A stretch of 55,533 nt of DNA from Grammothele lineata (taxonomy: Eukaryota > Basidiomycota > Agaricomycetes > Polyporales > Polyporaceae), in contig NDFF03000238.1 in assembly GCA_002150815.3 (NCBI GenBank), forward strand, positions 1 to 55,533, given 5' to 3'. Shown here one piece after another: positions 1 through 17,540 of this stretch. Every line of letters starts with the position of its first letter. Within the stretch, counting starts at the first letter, position 1. The notes under the pieces are model-generated. The model was given only the letters and a program-made list of their open reading frames with translations, searched no databases and was not told the origin of the DNA. Position numbers and translations under genes: made by a program.

Positions 1-3000
1 CTCCGTTGTCCCGCCGTCTGCCGCTCCGAGCCCCGCCTGCACTCGGCCTCCCGCGCCCCCCGCCACGCCAGTGCTGCGCCTTACAACTCAGAGTCGCCGC
101 TACTCACCGCTTGCTTGCTCTTGAACTGCCCTCGGTGACGGTACTTGAAGGGGTCCGCTGGACACGTACGTGGCTGACGAGGTCTCGCAGCGCCTCTCTC
201 CTCGCCCCACATAGAAGACAACAGATACCGATAGGAGTCTCGCATATGGCGCCGATGACGCGTAGTGCGGGGTGCATTCAAGTCCGAGCTCCTTCACCTC
301 ATTTTCAAGCTCAAGGTCCGTGGAGTCAGCTGTGCAAGATGACTCTTAGGCTCGACTTATAGGGCTATACGGAAGACATACGTGCGCTTCAGCCATAGGC
401 CAGACGTCAGGGATGGGTCAGGGATAAAGTTATGCAGGTGTGTGTATGCGTCCCTTCTGTCTTGCGGCCCTCTCGTTGAGTGAATTGGGGTCTTGGGATG
501 TCGTTCCGTTAGGTCGAGACAAGATCGATTCTAGGACAAGTCGATAAATTACCCCTTGGTTGCGACAAATCGTACCGTCGGGGCTTGTCATTCGGTCGCA
601 CGCCTTGGCGTGGCGTTTCTGGCAAGAGAAACCTGCGTACATTGTGACGCCGCAGTGCACTGCCCTCCGTGGCACGCAGCGTTGAACGAAAGCTCGGATG
701 AACTCCTCGGATGCTCTCGACTTCAAGCGGCCCCTAGCTCGTGAAGCGGTGAACTGCATTGGCTCCTAAACCTATCCCGCCTTTCCAGAACTCGACCAAG
801 TTAACCAGACGTCCCAATTGGCTGTGCGACCCGCAGTCCCAAGAGGAACTAAGAATGCATTGCAGCGGCGAGCGAAAAACGCTGGAGCAGGCGAGGTACA
901 TTCCGGGTACCGGCTCATTCATTTGACGCGCCCCACTAACCACTCAATACTATCAGGTGCACGTACAAGACACGTTGATAGACTGCACTGCCTCGCCAAG
1001 TGCCATGCATGCGCAGCATGGAAGCGGCCGCGGCATTCAAGCCTGAGAGAAGGGTAACCCGTCCGATCCCTTTCGTGGAGACACCGGCCTCCCACCCTCG
1101 CGACTTGGAATCGCCAACCGCTGCTCGTGTTTCCAGCGTCCTAGTCCACAAATAACCAGAGGCGATGTCTACCGTTCCCGCAGCACGGAACAAGGAACTC
1201 TGTGTCCGTGCTGTGGCCCGCATCCACTCACAGAGTGCGGCTTTACGATCAACATCCGCTCCGGTTCTCACTTTGCCTATATATGTGCTTCACAGACTCA
1301 GCTTGACAATACAACGGCTCAGAAGCGTAGCCCGCTTAGCGCATCCATTCATCGAACATATAGTAGTTTAAGGTAATTCAGCCCCGTACCCGGAAGAAAA
1401 GGATCCGCTCCCATGTACGCGTGCGTCGTGGTACTACTTACGCGCCAGCAAATCCGTGTTCCTCGTTCAACGAACCAACGCGGCAGCATCTCGGCAAGCC
1501 CGGACGCCTTCTTGCAGGAACTCGAACCCAGGCTTTACGGGAACAGGTGCGATTCTCCCGCGAGAATATTCGACTATTCGCTGGTCGTAGTATTAGAGGC
1601 GGTGCGCGGGGAACGCGAACGAAGACGGGCGCGTTCTGCATGGACGTGCACGCTCGGCAAGCTCGGGAACACTCCGGTCTCGCCGTGCAAGACGTGCGGC
1701 GCGGGCCACAGAATCCTCAGCACGATGTGGACCGTCGCACCTCGGTGTGATCTCCGTGGTCGGATGTTGACTGCGTGGCGCCGGACATCGGGACAGGCGT
1801 GGTGGTTTGCATGCACGCATGCGAAGGCAATGTCATACCCGTAACCCTACACCTGTCCTACGGTCTGTATACATGACACTTCCTGTGCCTCTATATCACC
1901 ATTAGTCGCCTTGCGCGGTCCAAGGACCAGACGTAGCAATTGTAACCATATACTGCGCCTCGATCGCACCCTAAAGCGCCGCGCAGGCGTCCGAAACGCC
2001 GAATCAAAGCTGAGCGGCAGACTTGGATATCTCGCAAACTCGCAATCCCGTATCCGCGTGTCAGCTTCCTCCATTCGATTCCCGCCCGCGCACAGTAAGC
2101 ACCGTATACGCGGGCCGCGGCGCGCGATATCACGCAAGCGCGGGCTGTGTTCGTGATACGGCCCCAGGAGGTGCGGCACCCGTATTTTAGTGGCGGCGCC
2201 CGCCGCCATTTGCCAAGTGCACTGTGGCCTCGGGATGCGTGGCCCGAGCGGGTTTCAGCTCGCGCGGGGCGATCGGGGCTCGGGACGCCCCCGGCGACCG
2301 TGCGGGAGGGGGTGGGCCGATTTCCGAAACCTACGGCGTGTGTAGAGCGTATGAGCGTATGAGGTGTGGCGGAGCGGCGAGGTGAGGGTGGTGCGAGAGG
2401 GCGGGAGTTTAACGTGGGTGCGTGCTGACATGGAGGGTTCAAGTTATGGACGGAGGTGAGCGGGATCTGTGGTGAGATATCGGAGAGGATGCGGTGTAGA
2501 AGTACTTGAGGTAGGAAGAGTAGGAAGTTTAGGAAGTTGGCGGAAGCTTCGAGCAAGACGTACGTTGGCGCGTAGTGCAGTAGCGGGGTATATGCTATGA
2601 CGCTGCGACCTTCAGGGTGGGCCAGTATGATATATCATAGCGCAGCGTAGAAAAGCCACACATATATACGCACGGGCATTGCCCGGAGATTGACTGTCAT
2701 AGATGTTACGATGTTTACGACATCCCGTCTGAAGAGATGACAACCCGCTCAGAAAGCGGTCGACAGTTAAGAGTCATTGTTCCATTGAAGCCACATTCGA
2801 ACATCGACGGGCGGCTTTCAAATAGAGTTTCAGAAGTTGTTCCTCGCCGCTCGAGGTGCCGCCATAACTTCAGAGTCACTCAAGCTGGGGCACGCTACGT
2901 CCACGAACTCAGTGAAGTAGCAAGGCTGTACACAATACTCCCAAGGCCCTACACATGTGAGACCCTCGAGCCTACGTGATGCGTCACAAGGCCGACATTG

Positions 3001-5390
3001 AGCGTCGAAGGCACGAACGCGAGTCTTCGCCTCGAAGAGAGAAGACACGCAGGAAACGCGAGGTAGTCATTAATGGACGTCACGAGACCGCTGCGCTTAA
3101 ATCGCACGCCGCGCTCAAGGGTACGTACGGGAAAAGGATAGCCACACCAGATACGGGACGGCGCCCCGCTCTCTGCTGCAACTTGTACGGGTACTATATT
3201 GGTAGCCCCGCCGCAGTTATTGGGTGCGCTGCAGGTCCGATCGGATAGGGGGAGGAGGTTGCGCGTAGGCATGCCGTCGTATACGGCATCTTGAAGCCAA
3301 CTGCGTGGGCGCGTGTAGGGGACAGCTTGAGGGGTTGGTATGTCAAACTCCATTTGTAGTGAGTCATCCGCCGGTGGGCGCGGCGCCCTGCTATGCGTAG
3401 TATTGCAGATATCTCGGGCAGAGAACACGGGCATCTTTCGAAGCCACGTAGTACTTACATACATACCGACGTCGCGGGATCACACACCCGTGTACGCCGG
3501 TGTGGCCTGGTCGCTTGTCATCTCTGGAAAACTGAGAGAGCATATCGACGTCAGCCGGATCGCTGCGAGAGGGCATGGGCCATCTCGTACCTTATTGCTA
3601 TACACATATTCCCAAGGTCAGTGTAAGTATGTAGGGTATAAGCATCGGTTGTGGGCGTGCCCAAGGACCGGCGTCGGATGATATGATTGGTAGGGATATG
3701 TATATGTCGCCGCCGGGGAGTTTCATATATATATTGTATTGCCGGTCTTCCGAGTACAGGGATCGTGATTAAGAGCGCCCGAAACTATACATAAAGATGT
3801 CAACAAATGCACCGACATACGAACCTGATGAGCAGTGTCGTGGGCGAGGCGCAGCGTGTGGTCTAGTGCGCAGCATAAAGCGCCATCAATTGAGGTCCGA
3901 TGTATTAGGTTTGTTTATCGACAGAGGATAGGTTCCTAGGATGACCGATAATGTAGCATCATAGACGTAGGAATCATCGCGAACGACTCACAACGAACGA
4001 TGAGGAGTATTGCCGTAAGTCGGCCATGATTGGTGAAGCCTGTACTCATTGCTGGATGAATGCGGCCATGAATGACGGTCCCGAGAGCGAGAAGGGTTGA
4101 CCTGTCAACTCGTTAGGACTACTATCCGTATAGAAGTCGCGCCCGGCGGCGCCAGAGCGACAGCTTGCGCCTCGATATGTCCAATATCCCTACCGACACC
4201 CGCAGACGGCCGGACGAGTCAAGGTCGACCTTCCGCGATTGGATCGTGCCTGCAGGAGATTGATGTGGTTAGATCTCAAGAATCCGAGTACACCAAAGAT
4301 GCTCCAGTCGAGAACCGGAGGCTCTGATGAACAAGTCTCCGCGCGAAAGCAGCAAACAGAAATTCCCACCCTAACTCACACTGCCCTAGGAGGACGAACT
4401 TCGGAGGACGCGCTAACGTCTGCTCAGATATGTTTTGCACCAAACACGCTACGGACAAGCCGCAGTGAACCCGTTGGCCACTTTGCGTGTGGATTGAGAG
4501 GTGCATGGAACCTATCAGCGAGACGACCGCGAACCCTGTATACAGAAGCAAACCATCTGTTACACCGCCCGAGTGAACACTACTGCTGCAGCTATATAAG
4601 TCCGGCCTGGAGTAAGTGCAATGCGAGAAGGGTATAGTTTTACATATAGCGGCATAGGTATACTCCTGAGGGCGGGGCGGTGTAGATCATCCGCTTTCGA
4701 CGAGGAGCAGCGGATGACTGCAGACGTCATCGTCGTTCAGCCAAGCTTGGCCTGAGGCCCTTGTACTCGATCGCCGAGGCCTGCCACGGCATGACAAGCA
4801 GCACACGGGGCAACCGGGCTCTGCGGACACTAAAGACGGGCTGACAACTACGACGCAATTTTCGGGCTCACCGGGTCTAGACGGCAAGGCTGGGCATAGA
4901 GGAGACGGGAAGCTTCACAGGCCGATTGTTGGACGCATAATTGGCGGACAAAAGGAGGCAGCTCGCGGTGCTCGCACTGCAACGGCAGGGAGAGGAATCC
5001 GACGCCTCGGAATACGGGGGTAAGGAGGGATAGAGCCCGTTCTGGGGGTCAAAGTGGGGCGCACAGAGGAGGATATGGCCAGGGAGGTGCAAGGGGCCGC
5101 CAGGGGCGTGGTCGCTGGCTGGTGCACGCACGTACAGTACGCTTGGGGCCTTTGGCTTGTGGGGCGCGGATAACAAAATGCAAACTGAAGCCTTAGCGCG
5201 CCAAGGTCGAGGCGGTGTATGGGCGTCTACGCGGACTATTCTACATAGAAAGGCAGTTACCGCGGGGCCCGTAATAAGTTCCAACCATCCTCTCTTTTCG
5301 TGCGTTCAACGTTCATGCTCCCTCCCCCTTCCCCCGCCCGCATTTCACGCCGCTCGCCCGCCTCCGACGCACATTCTCCCAACAAACGGA
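1..5390. other. Gene-free left flank, about 5.4 kb
   Basis: I find no convincing gene here. The open frames are short, on both strands, lack recognisable motifs and do not join into a longer product through GT-AG introns. The longest (1891-2556, minus) has the low-complexity look of chance translation. Composition is more balanced than in the GC-rich exons to the right. No terminal repeats, transposase or reverse-transcriptase motif was recognised, although an old decayed element cannot be excluded by eye. The last 100 bases are pyrimidine-rich and form the immediate upstream region of the Ca2+-ATPase gene. Confidence 0.6.
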
Positions 5391-8300
5391 ATGAGTAATA
5401 ACGACAGCAAGCCATCCATCCCCGCCATCGTCACCACAGACCTCTCTTCTACCCCTAGCCTTGCACCCGCCAGCCAGGGCCCCCACGATGCGCAACACGA
5501 GGCTTCGCACGACCGCGACCCCCGCTCGTCCTCCTCGGGCTCGCGCCCTCCTCCGTCCGCGTCCCATCTGTCCCCTTTGAACGTTCCGAGTGCTGCGGCG
5601 CGTACGTCTCTCGACGGGCTCTCCCCTTACACGCCCACACTAGCGCCCGGGTCACCGTCACCTAGCATAGTGAGCTCCACTGACACCCACGTTCCGCCCT
5701 CCCCTACCCTCTCTACCCAAAGCTCCGTCCATTTTGCAGCTCAGACCACGCTCGCCTTGCGCGAAAACCGCCCGGAAGAGCGGAGCGGCATGGGCTCGCT
5801 CAATCTCCTAAGTCCGCACTCGGCATACACCCACCGGAGAAAGGGCAGTTTCGCGAGTTCCATCGGTAGCACGGAGGGCACCGAGCCCGACTCCCATAAC
5901 ATCTCTCTCCTGCCTCTGACACCTCAGCACACCGGCGGTGACGCCAGCACCATTGCGTCGCCCACGCATACCCACTACGACGCCGCCTCGGATGCCGACG
6001 CCACTACCATGCGCTCGCCGTCGCGCAGCCGCTCGAAGCTCGACGACGGCGCGTGTCATTCCAAGGGTGCTGAAGCTGGAGAAGAGGAGGAAGCGGAGGC
6101 GCGTCCGGTTATCGACCTCACCCAGGACGAGCACATCGACGCGGGAGTATTTTCTTTCAAGCCGTACTTCCTCGCGTCGCTCGTCGACCCGAAGAACCTC
6201 GACCAGCTCAAGCAGATGGGCGGCATTCGCGGGCTCCTCAAGAGCCTCGGTACGAATGGGAAGCGTGGGTTGGGCAAGGCTGCGCTCCGCAAAGCGGACG
6301 CGCACGGAGTGCACGAGTCGAAGGACGGTAGACCAGGGCCTGGCGGTGACCCCGGAGCCGGTGAAGGCGCGTCCCAGCGCCACGACCGAAAACCGGAGGC
6401 CGCTGCCAGCGATGTACCGAAGCTGGTGCTGCATGGACCCGGGGATGACGACGGGGGCGGTGTTTCCATTGGCGAGTCCGGGTCGGATCCTGAGCCGGAT
6501 GACAGCGAGGACGGTCCGACCTACACCGCCGACATTGACGAGCGGCGACGCGTCTACGGCGCGAACGTCCTTCCGACGAGGAAGTCGAAGTCGCTACTGC
6601 AGCTTATGTGGCTCGCGCTGAAGGATAAAGTTTTGGTACTGCATTCTCCAAAATTCTGTCGCTGCGGCTGGAGCTCACGTTATGGCTTGACAGGTATTGC
6701 TATCCATCGCAGCCGTAGTATCATTGGCGCTAGGATTCTTCCAGGACTTCGGCACACCACGTCCCGCAGACGAACCACCCGTAGATTGGGTTGAGGGTGT
6801 TGCGATCATTGTAGCCATCCTCATTGTCGTAAGTTGAACTGTCGGATACTTGGTTAAAGTTCTGATTTTGAGTTCCTCCATTAGGTCATGGTCGGCTCGC
6901 TCAACGACTGGCAAAAGGAGCGCCAATTCCAGACTCTCAATGAGAAGAAGGATGAGCGCGGTGTCAAGGTCATCCGCGATGGCGTCGAGATGGTCATCGA
7001 CATCAAGGAGGTCGTCGTCGGCGACGTCGCCCTTGTCGAGCCCGGCGAAATCGTCCCCTGCGACGGAATCTTCCTCTCTGGCCACAACGTCAAATGCGAC
7101 GAGTCCGGCGCCACCGGCGAGTCGGACGCGATCAAGAAGGTCTCATACGACGAGTGTCTCAAGCTCGCTTCGGAGGTAGGGTCCGGCGGAGGGGACAAGC
7201 ACACGGATTGCTTCATGATCAGCGGGAGCAAGGTGCTTGAGGGATACGGCAGCTACGTCGTCATCGCAGTCGGGACTCGGTCGTTCAACGGTCGGATCAT
7301 GATGGGTGCGTCGAATAAATTGCCTCCGCACGCATTCCGGGGATGGGACTGACAGATGGATATCTTCCTAAGCGCTGCGCGGAGACACCGAGAACACGCC
7401 CTTACAGCTCAAGCTGAACCGCCTCGCGGAGTTGATCGCGACTCTGGGTAGCGGCGCCGGCCTTATCCTGTTCATCGCGCTCATGATCCGGTTCTTTGTC
7501 CAGCTCGGGACGCACAATCCCGACCGCACAGCGAGTCAGTGGGGTATCGCGTTTGTCCAGATTCTCATCATCTCGGTCACGTTGATCGTTGTGGCCGTGC
7601 CGGAAGGTTTGTAACCTCACCTCACCTGAGCCGCATGTTTTTGGGCTGCGCTGACGTCTTTCCCCTCTCAGGGTTGCCGCTCGCGGTGACGCTTGCCCTC
7701 GCGTTCGCTACGAAGCGCATGACGAAAGAGAACCTGCTCGTACGCGTGCTCGGCTCCTGCGAGACGATGGCGAACGCCTCCGTCATCTGCACGGACAAGA
7801 CCGGAACGCTTACGCAGAACGAGATGACGGTCGTCGCCGGCTCGGTCGGGGTCCGCTGCAAGTTTGTCCACCGCCTCGAGGAGAATATGGCGCGCACAAA
7901 CGCCGACGAGGAGCCGGGCGTGCGGACGACGAGCGCGCAGCGGCACAGCGAGGACTTCTCCATCGACCAGCAGCAGATCAACGACACGCTCTCGCCCGCG
8001 GTTCGGGACCTGTTCAACAAGGCGATCGCGATCAACTCGACCGCGTTCGAGGACGTCGACCCCGAGAGCGGCGAGAAGGTCTTCGTGGGCAGCAAGACTG
8101 AAACGGCGCTGCTCAAGTTCGCGAAGGAGAACGGCTGGGCGGATTACAAGACGACGCGCGACGCGGCGGACATCGTGCAGATGATTCCGTTCTCGAGCGA
8201 GCGCAAGGCGATGGGCGTCGTGGTGCGCATCTCGAAGCGTCACTACCGGGTGTACCTCAAGGGCGCGAGCGAGATTCTCACTCGTCGGTGTGCGCGTCAC

Positions 8301-10255
8301 GTCGTCGTTGAGCGCGGCTCGAAGGAGGCGGAGGACGTCGAGACGGCGGAGATTGACGAGCTTGCGAGGGACAACATCTCGAGGACGATCATCTTCTACG
8401 CCAACCAGACCCTCCGGACCATCGCGGTGTGCTACCGCGACTTCGAGAGTTGGCCCCCTGCGGGCACCCACCCAGAGGCCGTGGATGAGGTGCGTTCCGT
8501 GCGCGTTTGGCTTCAGGACGTAGTCGCTCATGTGTGTACACAGGTCCCTTACGACGACCTCGCGTCCGACCTCACCCTGATCGGCATTACCGGTATTGAA
8601 GACCCGCTCCGTCCTGGTGTGCGCGAGGCCGTCGCGAACTGCCACAAGGCCGGCGTCACCGTCAAGATGTGCACTGGCGACAACGTCCTCACCGCTCGCT
8701 CCATCGCGCTGCAGTGCGGAATCTACACCGCCGGTGGTATTATCATGGAGGGCCCCATCTTCCGTCAGCTCGAGAAGCAGGACCTCCTTGATGTCGTCCC
8801 GCGGCTCCAGGTTCTTGCGCGTTCGTCCCCTGAAGACAAGAAGCTCCTCGTCGACACGCTTCGCGAACTCGATGAGATCGTTTGCGTCACCGGTGACGGT
8901 ACGAACGACGGCCCTGCACTCAAGCACGCTGACGTCGGCTTCTCGATGGGTATCGCCGGTACCGAGGTGGCCAAGGAGGCGTCCGATATCATCCTCATGG
9001 ACGACAACTTTGCGTCGATTGTGAAGGCGATCATGTGGGGACGCTGCGTGAACGATGCGGTCCGCAAGTTCTTGCAGTTCCAGATCTCGACGAACATTAC
9101 GGCCGTCATCATCACGTTCGTCTCCGCTGTCGCCTCGGTTGAGGAAGAATCCGTGCTCTCCGCTGTGCAGCTGCTTTGGATCAACATCATCATGGACACG
9201 TTCGCTGCTCTCGCTCTGGCGACGGACCCGGCGACGCCTTCCCTGCTCGACCGCAAGCCCGACAGGAAGGGCGCGACGCTGTTCTCTGTCGACATGTACA
9301 AGCAGATCTTCGGGCAGTCCGCGTACCAGACGACCATCACCTTAATTTTCCATTTCCTTGGCTCTCAGATTCTCGGCTTCCACCCCACGGACGACTCGAC
9401 GGTTCAGAAGAACCACGACTCGGTCGTGCAGACCCTTGTTTTCAACATATTCGTTTTCGCGCAAATATTCAACTCTATCAACTCTCGTCGCCTCGACAAC
9501 CGTCTTAACATCTTCGAGGGCGTTACGAAGAACTATTACTTCATGGGCATCACCCTCATCGGTACGTGAGCCCGCTACGTCATGAATGAGTCGTTGCTGA
9601 ACTTGCCTTGCAGAGGTTGCGGTCCAGATCCTTATCGTGTTTGTTGTGCTCTTCCGGTTCCAAGTTACTCGCATCGGCGGCCGGGAGTGGGGTATCGCGA
9701 TCGCTCTAGGCGTCGTCTCGATCCCTCTCGGCGCGCTCATCCGCTGCGTTCCCAACGGTCCCGTCGAGCGGTTCTTCATTAAGGTGCGGCTTCTGCCGAA
9801 CCCGGAGGTCCTCCCGACGCAGCGCAAGGATGGCGAGTGGAACTCGGCCATCGAGCTCGTCCGCGACAACCTCAGCATGTTCTCTCACGTGCGCGGCGGC
9901 CGTATGCGGTCGTCGTCGTACGTTGGCAAGAGCCGGAGCGCGCGCGTGTCGCCTGAGTCTCGCGTTGCTCTGTGAGTCTTCTTCCTTCTTACCTCCGTGC
10001 TATGGTTACGACATGTTACTGACGCGTCGGTCCGTTTGTAGTCCGTCCATCATGACTATGGTCCCCACGCTGATCGCCTCGTCCATCGGCGCTGGTTGGG
10101 CACCCCAATCGCCAAGCGGCCTTTCGCACCCGGCGAGCTTCGACCCGTCGCGGTCATCGGCCGCGCTCTGGGAGGGCAAGATTCAGATCCACCCAGAGAC
10201 AAAGGCGGACGATCCGGTTATGCAGCGGTGGGGCCCCATCGCGAAGTCGACCTAG
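5391..10255 (+). CDS. PMC1: P-type Ca2+-ATPase, vacuolar Pmc1 type (P2B)
   Basis: Exons 5391-6635, 6694-6828, 6885-7305, 7373-7606, 7672-8489, 8544-9561, 9614-9971 and 10042-10255 keep phase throughout and give 1480 residues. The family pumps cytosolic Ca2+ into the vacuole using ATP. Seen in the protein: actuator-loop TGES (about 537), PEGLPLAV in M4 (about 677), phosphorylation motif DKTGTLT with Asp about 720, and the hinge GDGTNDGPALK (about 1068), followed by the C-terminal membrane segments. The first roughly 380 residues are a Ser/Pro-rich, probably disordered tail; the conserved core begins around the LVDPKNLD segment. Yeast Pmc1 is about 1170 residues, so this tail explains the extra length. 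The start is the first ATG after a pyrimidine-rich leader. An in-frame upstream extension exists but looks non-coding. Confidence 0.95.
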
Positions 10256-13121
<2,866 letters not shown>

Positions 13122-13314
13122 ACTCCACTGCTCGGATGACAGTAAGGGCTCTGGGGAGACCAAAATGTATAGATTATGTACGATTTCTCTGGGACGAATG
13201 GGATAACATCATGAATTCCTCGATCTTCATATCGTACACTGCGCAACGCTGAGTGAAACCTCACAAAAAGCGAACTCTGGGTCGGCCGACGTTGCTACCT
13301 GATAGATATGCTCT

Positions 13315-14522
13315 CTACCACTTCTCGTGGGCGGGACGGACTGGAAGAAGTTTCCGAAGTTAGTAATGTCATTCATACGGTTATGGATGTGCTTACGATC
13401 GAGCTCCCAGGTCCAGGAGGACCTATCCTGCTGAACAAGGTACAAATAGGCCTGAAGAAGAATGTTAGTTCAATCTTCGGCGTTCGCAGGCTAAGAAGGA
13501 TGAGGAAGTCCCACCTTGGCAATAGCGTCGGGGTTAAGGCGGACGTCGGCCTCGACCTTAGGGGGCTGACCAGGCTCTTGCTTGAGAGGAACAGACCTGT
13601 CTGTGCTAATACCTCCGTCGATGATCGCCTAGGCCGCGATCACATTGTGCCTCGGTGAGCAATTCAACTCAGTGTGAGATTGATAGACCTAGCTTACATG
13701 TGCAACCTAAGTGAATGGCGCTGTCAGAAATCATTCTCGAACCGAGGACAAGGATACTCACGTGAATGTTCTGCTTTCCGAACTCCTTCGCGAGACTCTG
13801 GCTGAGCGCGCGGATGCCGAATTTACCGGCGGCAAATGCGCTAGTGGTGACGTTGCCCCGGATGGCAGCTGTCGCGCCAGTAAAGATGAGGGTTCCCTTC
13901 GAGCCGTTCTCATCGATCTTGTTCTTCTGGAGGGCGAGGATGGCGCCGCGGGAGAAGGCGAAGGCGGCAGTGACATTCACCTGGAGTGAGGTCTCGATTT
14001 CCTCCTTGGAGATGTCGAGGAAGCCCTTCCATACGCCCGCGCCGGCGTTCCATACGGCGACGCGGAGCTCTGAGGACTCCGGAGATGCCCACTTGTGCGC
14101 GAGGATGGTGTCGAACACGGCGAGCGTGGTGTCGTAGCCGTAGTCCGTGAGTGGGAACGCAGCCGCCTGCGATGAGCGCGATGACGTCAGACAGCTTCCC
14201 GATGAGAGCATGCGTGGCGAGTGTGGCACGGACCTCGCCTCCAGCCTGGTTAATCTCCGCTGCGAGGCTGTTCAGAGGGTCCGCTCCCCGCGCAACGAGT
14301 GCGACGCGGTAGCCCTGCTTGGCGAACAAGCGGCTGAGGGAGAAGTTCAGCTCGAAGGTATGATGTCATGAAACACGTGATTGTATGCTTACGCAGTTGA
14401 TCCTCCGGTCCCTAAGTACGCGTCATAACATCGTCAGTGCCTACCCGGAACGGCGTTTGGGCAAGTTACGCACCTTTTCCTTTACCGATGCCAGCGACAA
14501 TAACAAGAGGGCGGACAGACAT
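13315..14522 (-). CDS. Short-chain dehydrogenase/reductase-fold protein with altered catalytic site
   Basis: Exons in coding order are 14522-14474, 14411-14393, 14333-14234, 14166-13762, 13706-13698, 13628-13515, 13451-13397 and 13340-13315, giving 258 residues, the normal SDR length. Seen: N-terminal nucleotide-binding glycine-rich stretch GIGKGKGTGGSTA (about 11-23), NAG motif at 96-98 and the expected C-terminal IDGGI strand. The YxxxK pair is changed: SAFAAGK has Phe167 in place of Tyr with Lys171 kept, and the usual catalytic Ser region reads FTGAT. It probably binds NAD(P), but classical SDR chemistry is doubtful. A 9-nt microexon is required to restore the conserved HVAHAI segment. It converges on the first xylanase, with stops 194 bases apart. 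Function is unknown. Confidence 0.88.
13698..13706 (-). other. 9-nt microexon of the SDR gene
   Basis: GTTGCACAT encodes Val-Ala-His. It is flanked by a 55-nt intron (13761-13707, containing CTGAC, ending TTAG) and a 69-nt intron (13697-13629, starting GTAAGC, ending CTAG). Skipping it would keep the frame but delete three residues of the conserved NIHVAHAI segment of this SDR group. Confidence 0.8.
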
Positions 14523-15237
14523 ATTGCGTCGGAAGTCTGATCGGTGAGTGTTATGAGTAGTAGTGAGTGTGGAGGTTCGAGAGCTGGTGGGAATAGACAT
14601 CTCGAGAGCTGCCCTCATATATGCACACCGGGACTTAGCGCGGGATCGCAGATGGCGTGCTTAAGTTCTTACACATCCATTGTCGGACTTAATGCTTACT
14701 GAGCTTGTTCGGCCTTCGCCACCTTCTTCCCGTCTCTTACTACTACGCCATGTCCTCTATTGAGATTTCGACGATCTTTCACTGCATTCTCTGACAAGTG
14801 AAGCTATGGGAGTATCATATGGCGGCGATAGCGCCATAATGCTGAGATATCCAGGAATACCACGAACGACCTGCCATGATCACAGAGTTGGTCGTGGTTT
14901 GGCGCGTTTTGCACTGAATTGCTGAGAGCAGATCTCGTCATTCGACCCCATCCCGACGCCATGGAGCGCGGATTCACCTGCGTGACCTTGTCCAACTTAG
15001 ACTCAAAGTTCTGAGACGCCTTCGAACTCAAGCTCGGCTTTTCACCACCGCCAACAGATGCGTCGTTGTGTCACCCCATCGCGTCATCGCAACACATTCC
15101 GTTGCGTGCAAGCACGATATTCAAAGCTGGAAGAAAGGGCAGGCTCATACGCCAATACTGAAGCAAAGTCAATGGTATATAATGATTACACTGGTCCATC
15201 ACAGTACAGTTTTGAGGTGAGAGACGCGAATGGTCAT
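14523..15237. other. Intergenic region between the SDR and second xylanase
   Basis: About 0.7 kb, holding the SDR promoter and the 3' flank of the second xylanase. A 75-codon minus-strand frame (14804-15031) has no recognisable motif and is not called. Nothing else was seen. Confidence 0.5.
14617..14622 (-). promoter_or_regulatory. Possible TATA box of the SDR gene
   Basis: ATATAT lies 95-100 bases upstream of the SDR start codon on its coding strand. This is similar to the TATA spacing at the first xylanase. Assignment rests on position only. Confidence 0.35.
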
Positions 15238-16862
<1,625 letters not shown>

Positions 16863-17540
16863 CCTGCAGACGCGACTTGTGTTGGCGGACAGGGAGGTCG
16901 AGGATAGAAGAACGGCAGGGACGTTCTATATACCCTGCCACACTTAGAAGACGACGCGACCGTCTGAAGCGGGGAAGATACAAACTGCAGAGGCGGAACA
17001 TTATCGTTAAAATGGTGGCATCCGAGGACGACAGGTGCGTGCAGCACGCGTCGCAGTAGCATGCAGCAACATGATCCGCATGCTGCGAGATGCTGCAAGA
17101 AATGAGGGCAGCTGGCAACGGAAGCCATGTCGGGAAGTGTGCGGCCCGCGGTGAGTGCCGAATGATACAACCCCGTGACTGATGGCAAAGGGGACGTGAG
17201 TGCACGCGTACTGAAAGGGGCAGAAACAACGGTCATTTCTCGGTGGCAGTCGGGACCGGTCCACGCGACGAACACCTGTGCAGGCCCCGGTCGTTGCTCG
17301 GCATACCACAGAAGGGATCCTTAGCGAAAGACGCGGAGATTTGCGACGTCGCGTCTGCTCATACGCTGTTGACAAAAATAAGCTACCAGGTATGACGCAG
17401 GCACGGAATTGAGCTCGGACATACCATTTAAATGCTAAAAGGTGCAGTTGAAGTGGGCAGCACAGATACGTAGAGAGAAGGTAATCTCAATCTCGCACTA
17501 ACACTTTCGAGAAAGAGACAAAGCGAACAAGTTGTCACGA
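16863..17540. other. Intergenic region between COQ9 and the second xylanase
   Basis: About 0.7 kb. It contains the xylanase promoter and the 3' flank of COQ9, which is transcribed in the same direction. Open frames here are short and unsupported. Confidence 0.5.
16926..16933 (-). promoter_or_regulatory. TATA box of the second xylanase
   Basis: GTATATAG on the coding strand, 64-71 bases upstream of the first ATG. The position suits a fungal core promoter. Confidence 0.55.

Noticed and set aside
1891..2556. 221-codon minus-strand open frame
   Set aside because: Longest frame in the left flank, but composition is Arg/Ser/Pro-rich with no motif, no splice extension and a competing overlapping frame.
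7668..8927. 419-codon minus-strand open frame
   Set aside because: It lies antisense to the conserved phosphorylation and hinge domains of the Ca2+-ATPase; GC-rich codon use opens the opposite frame. No family motif.
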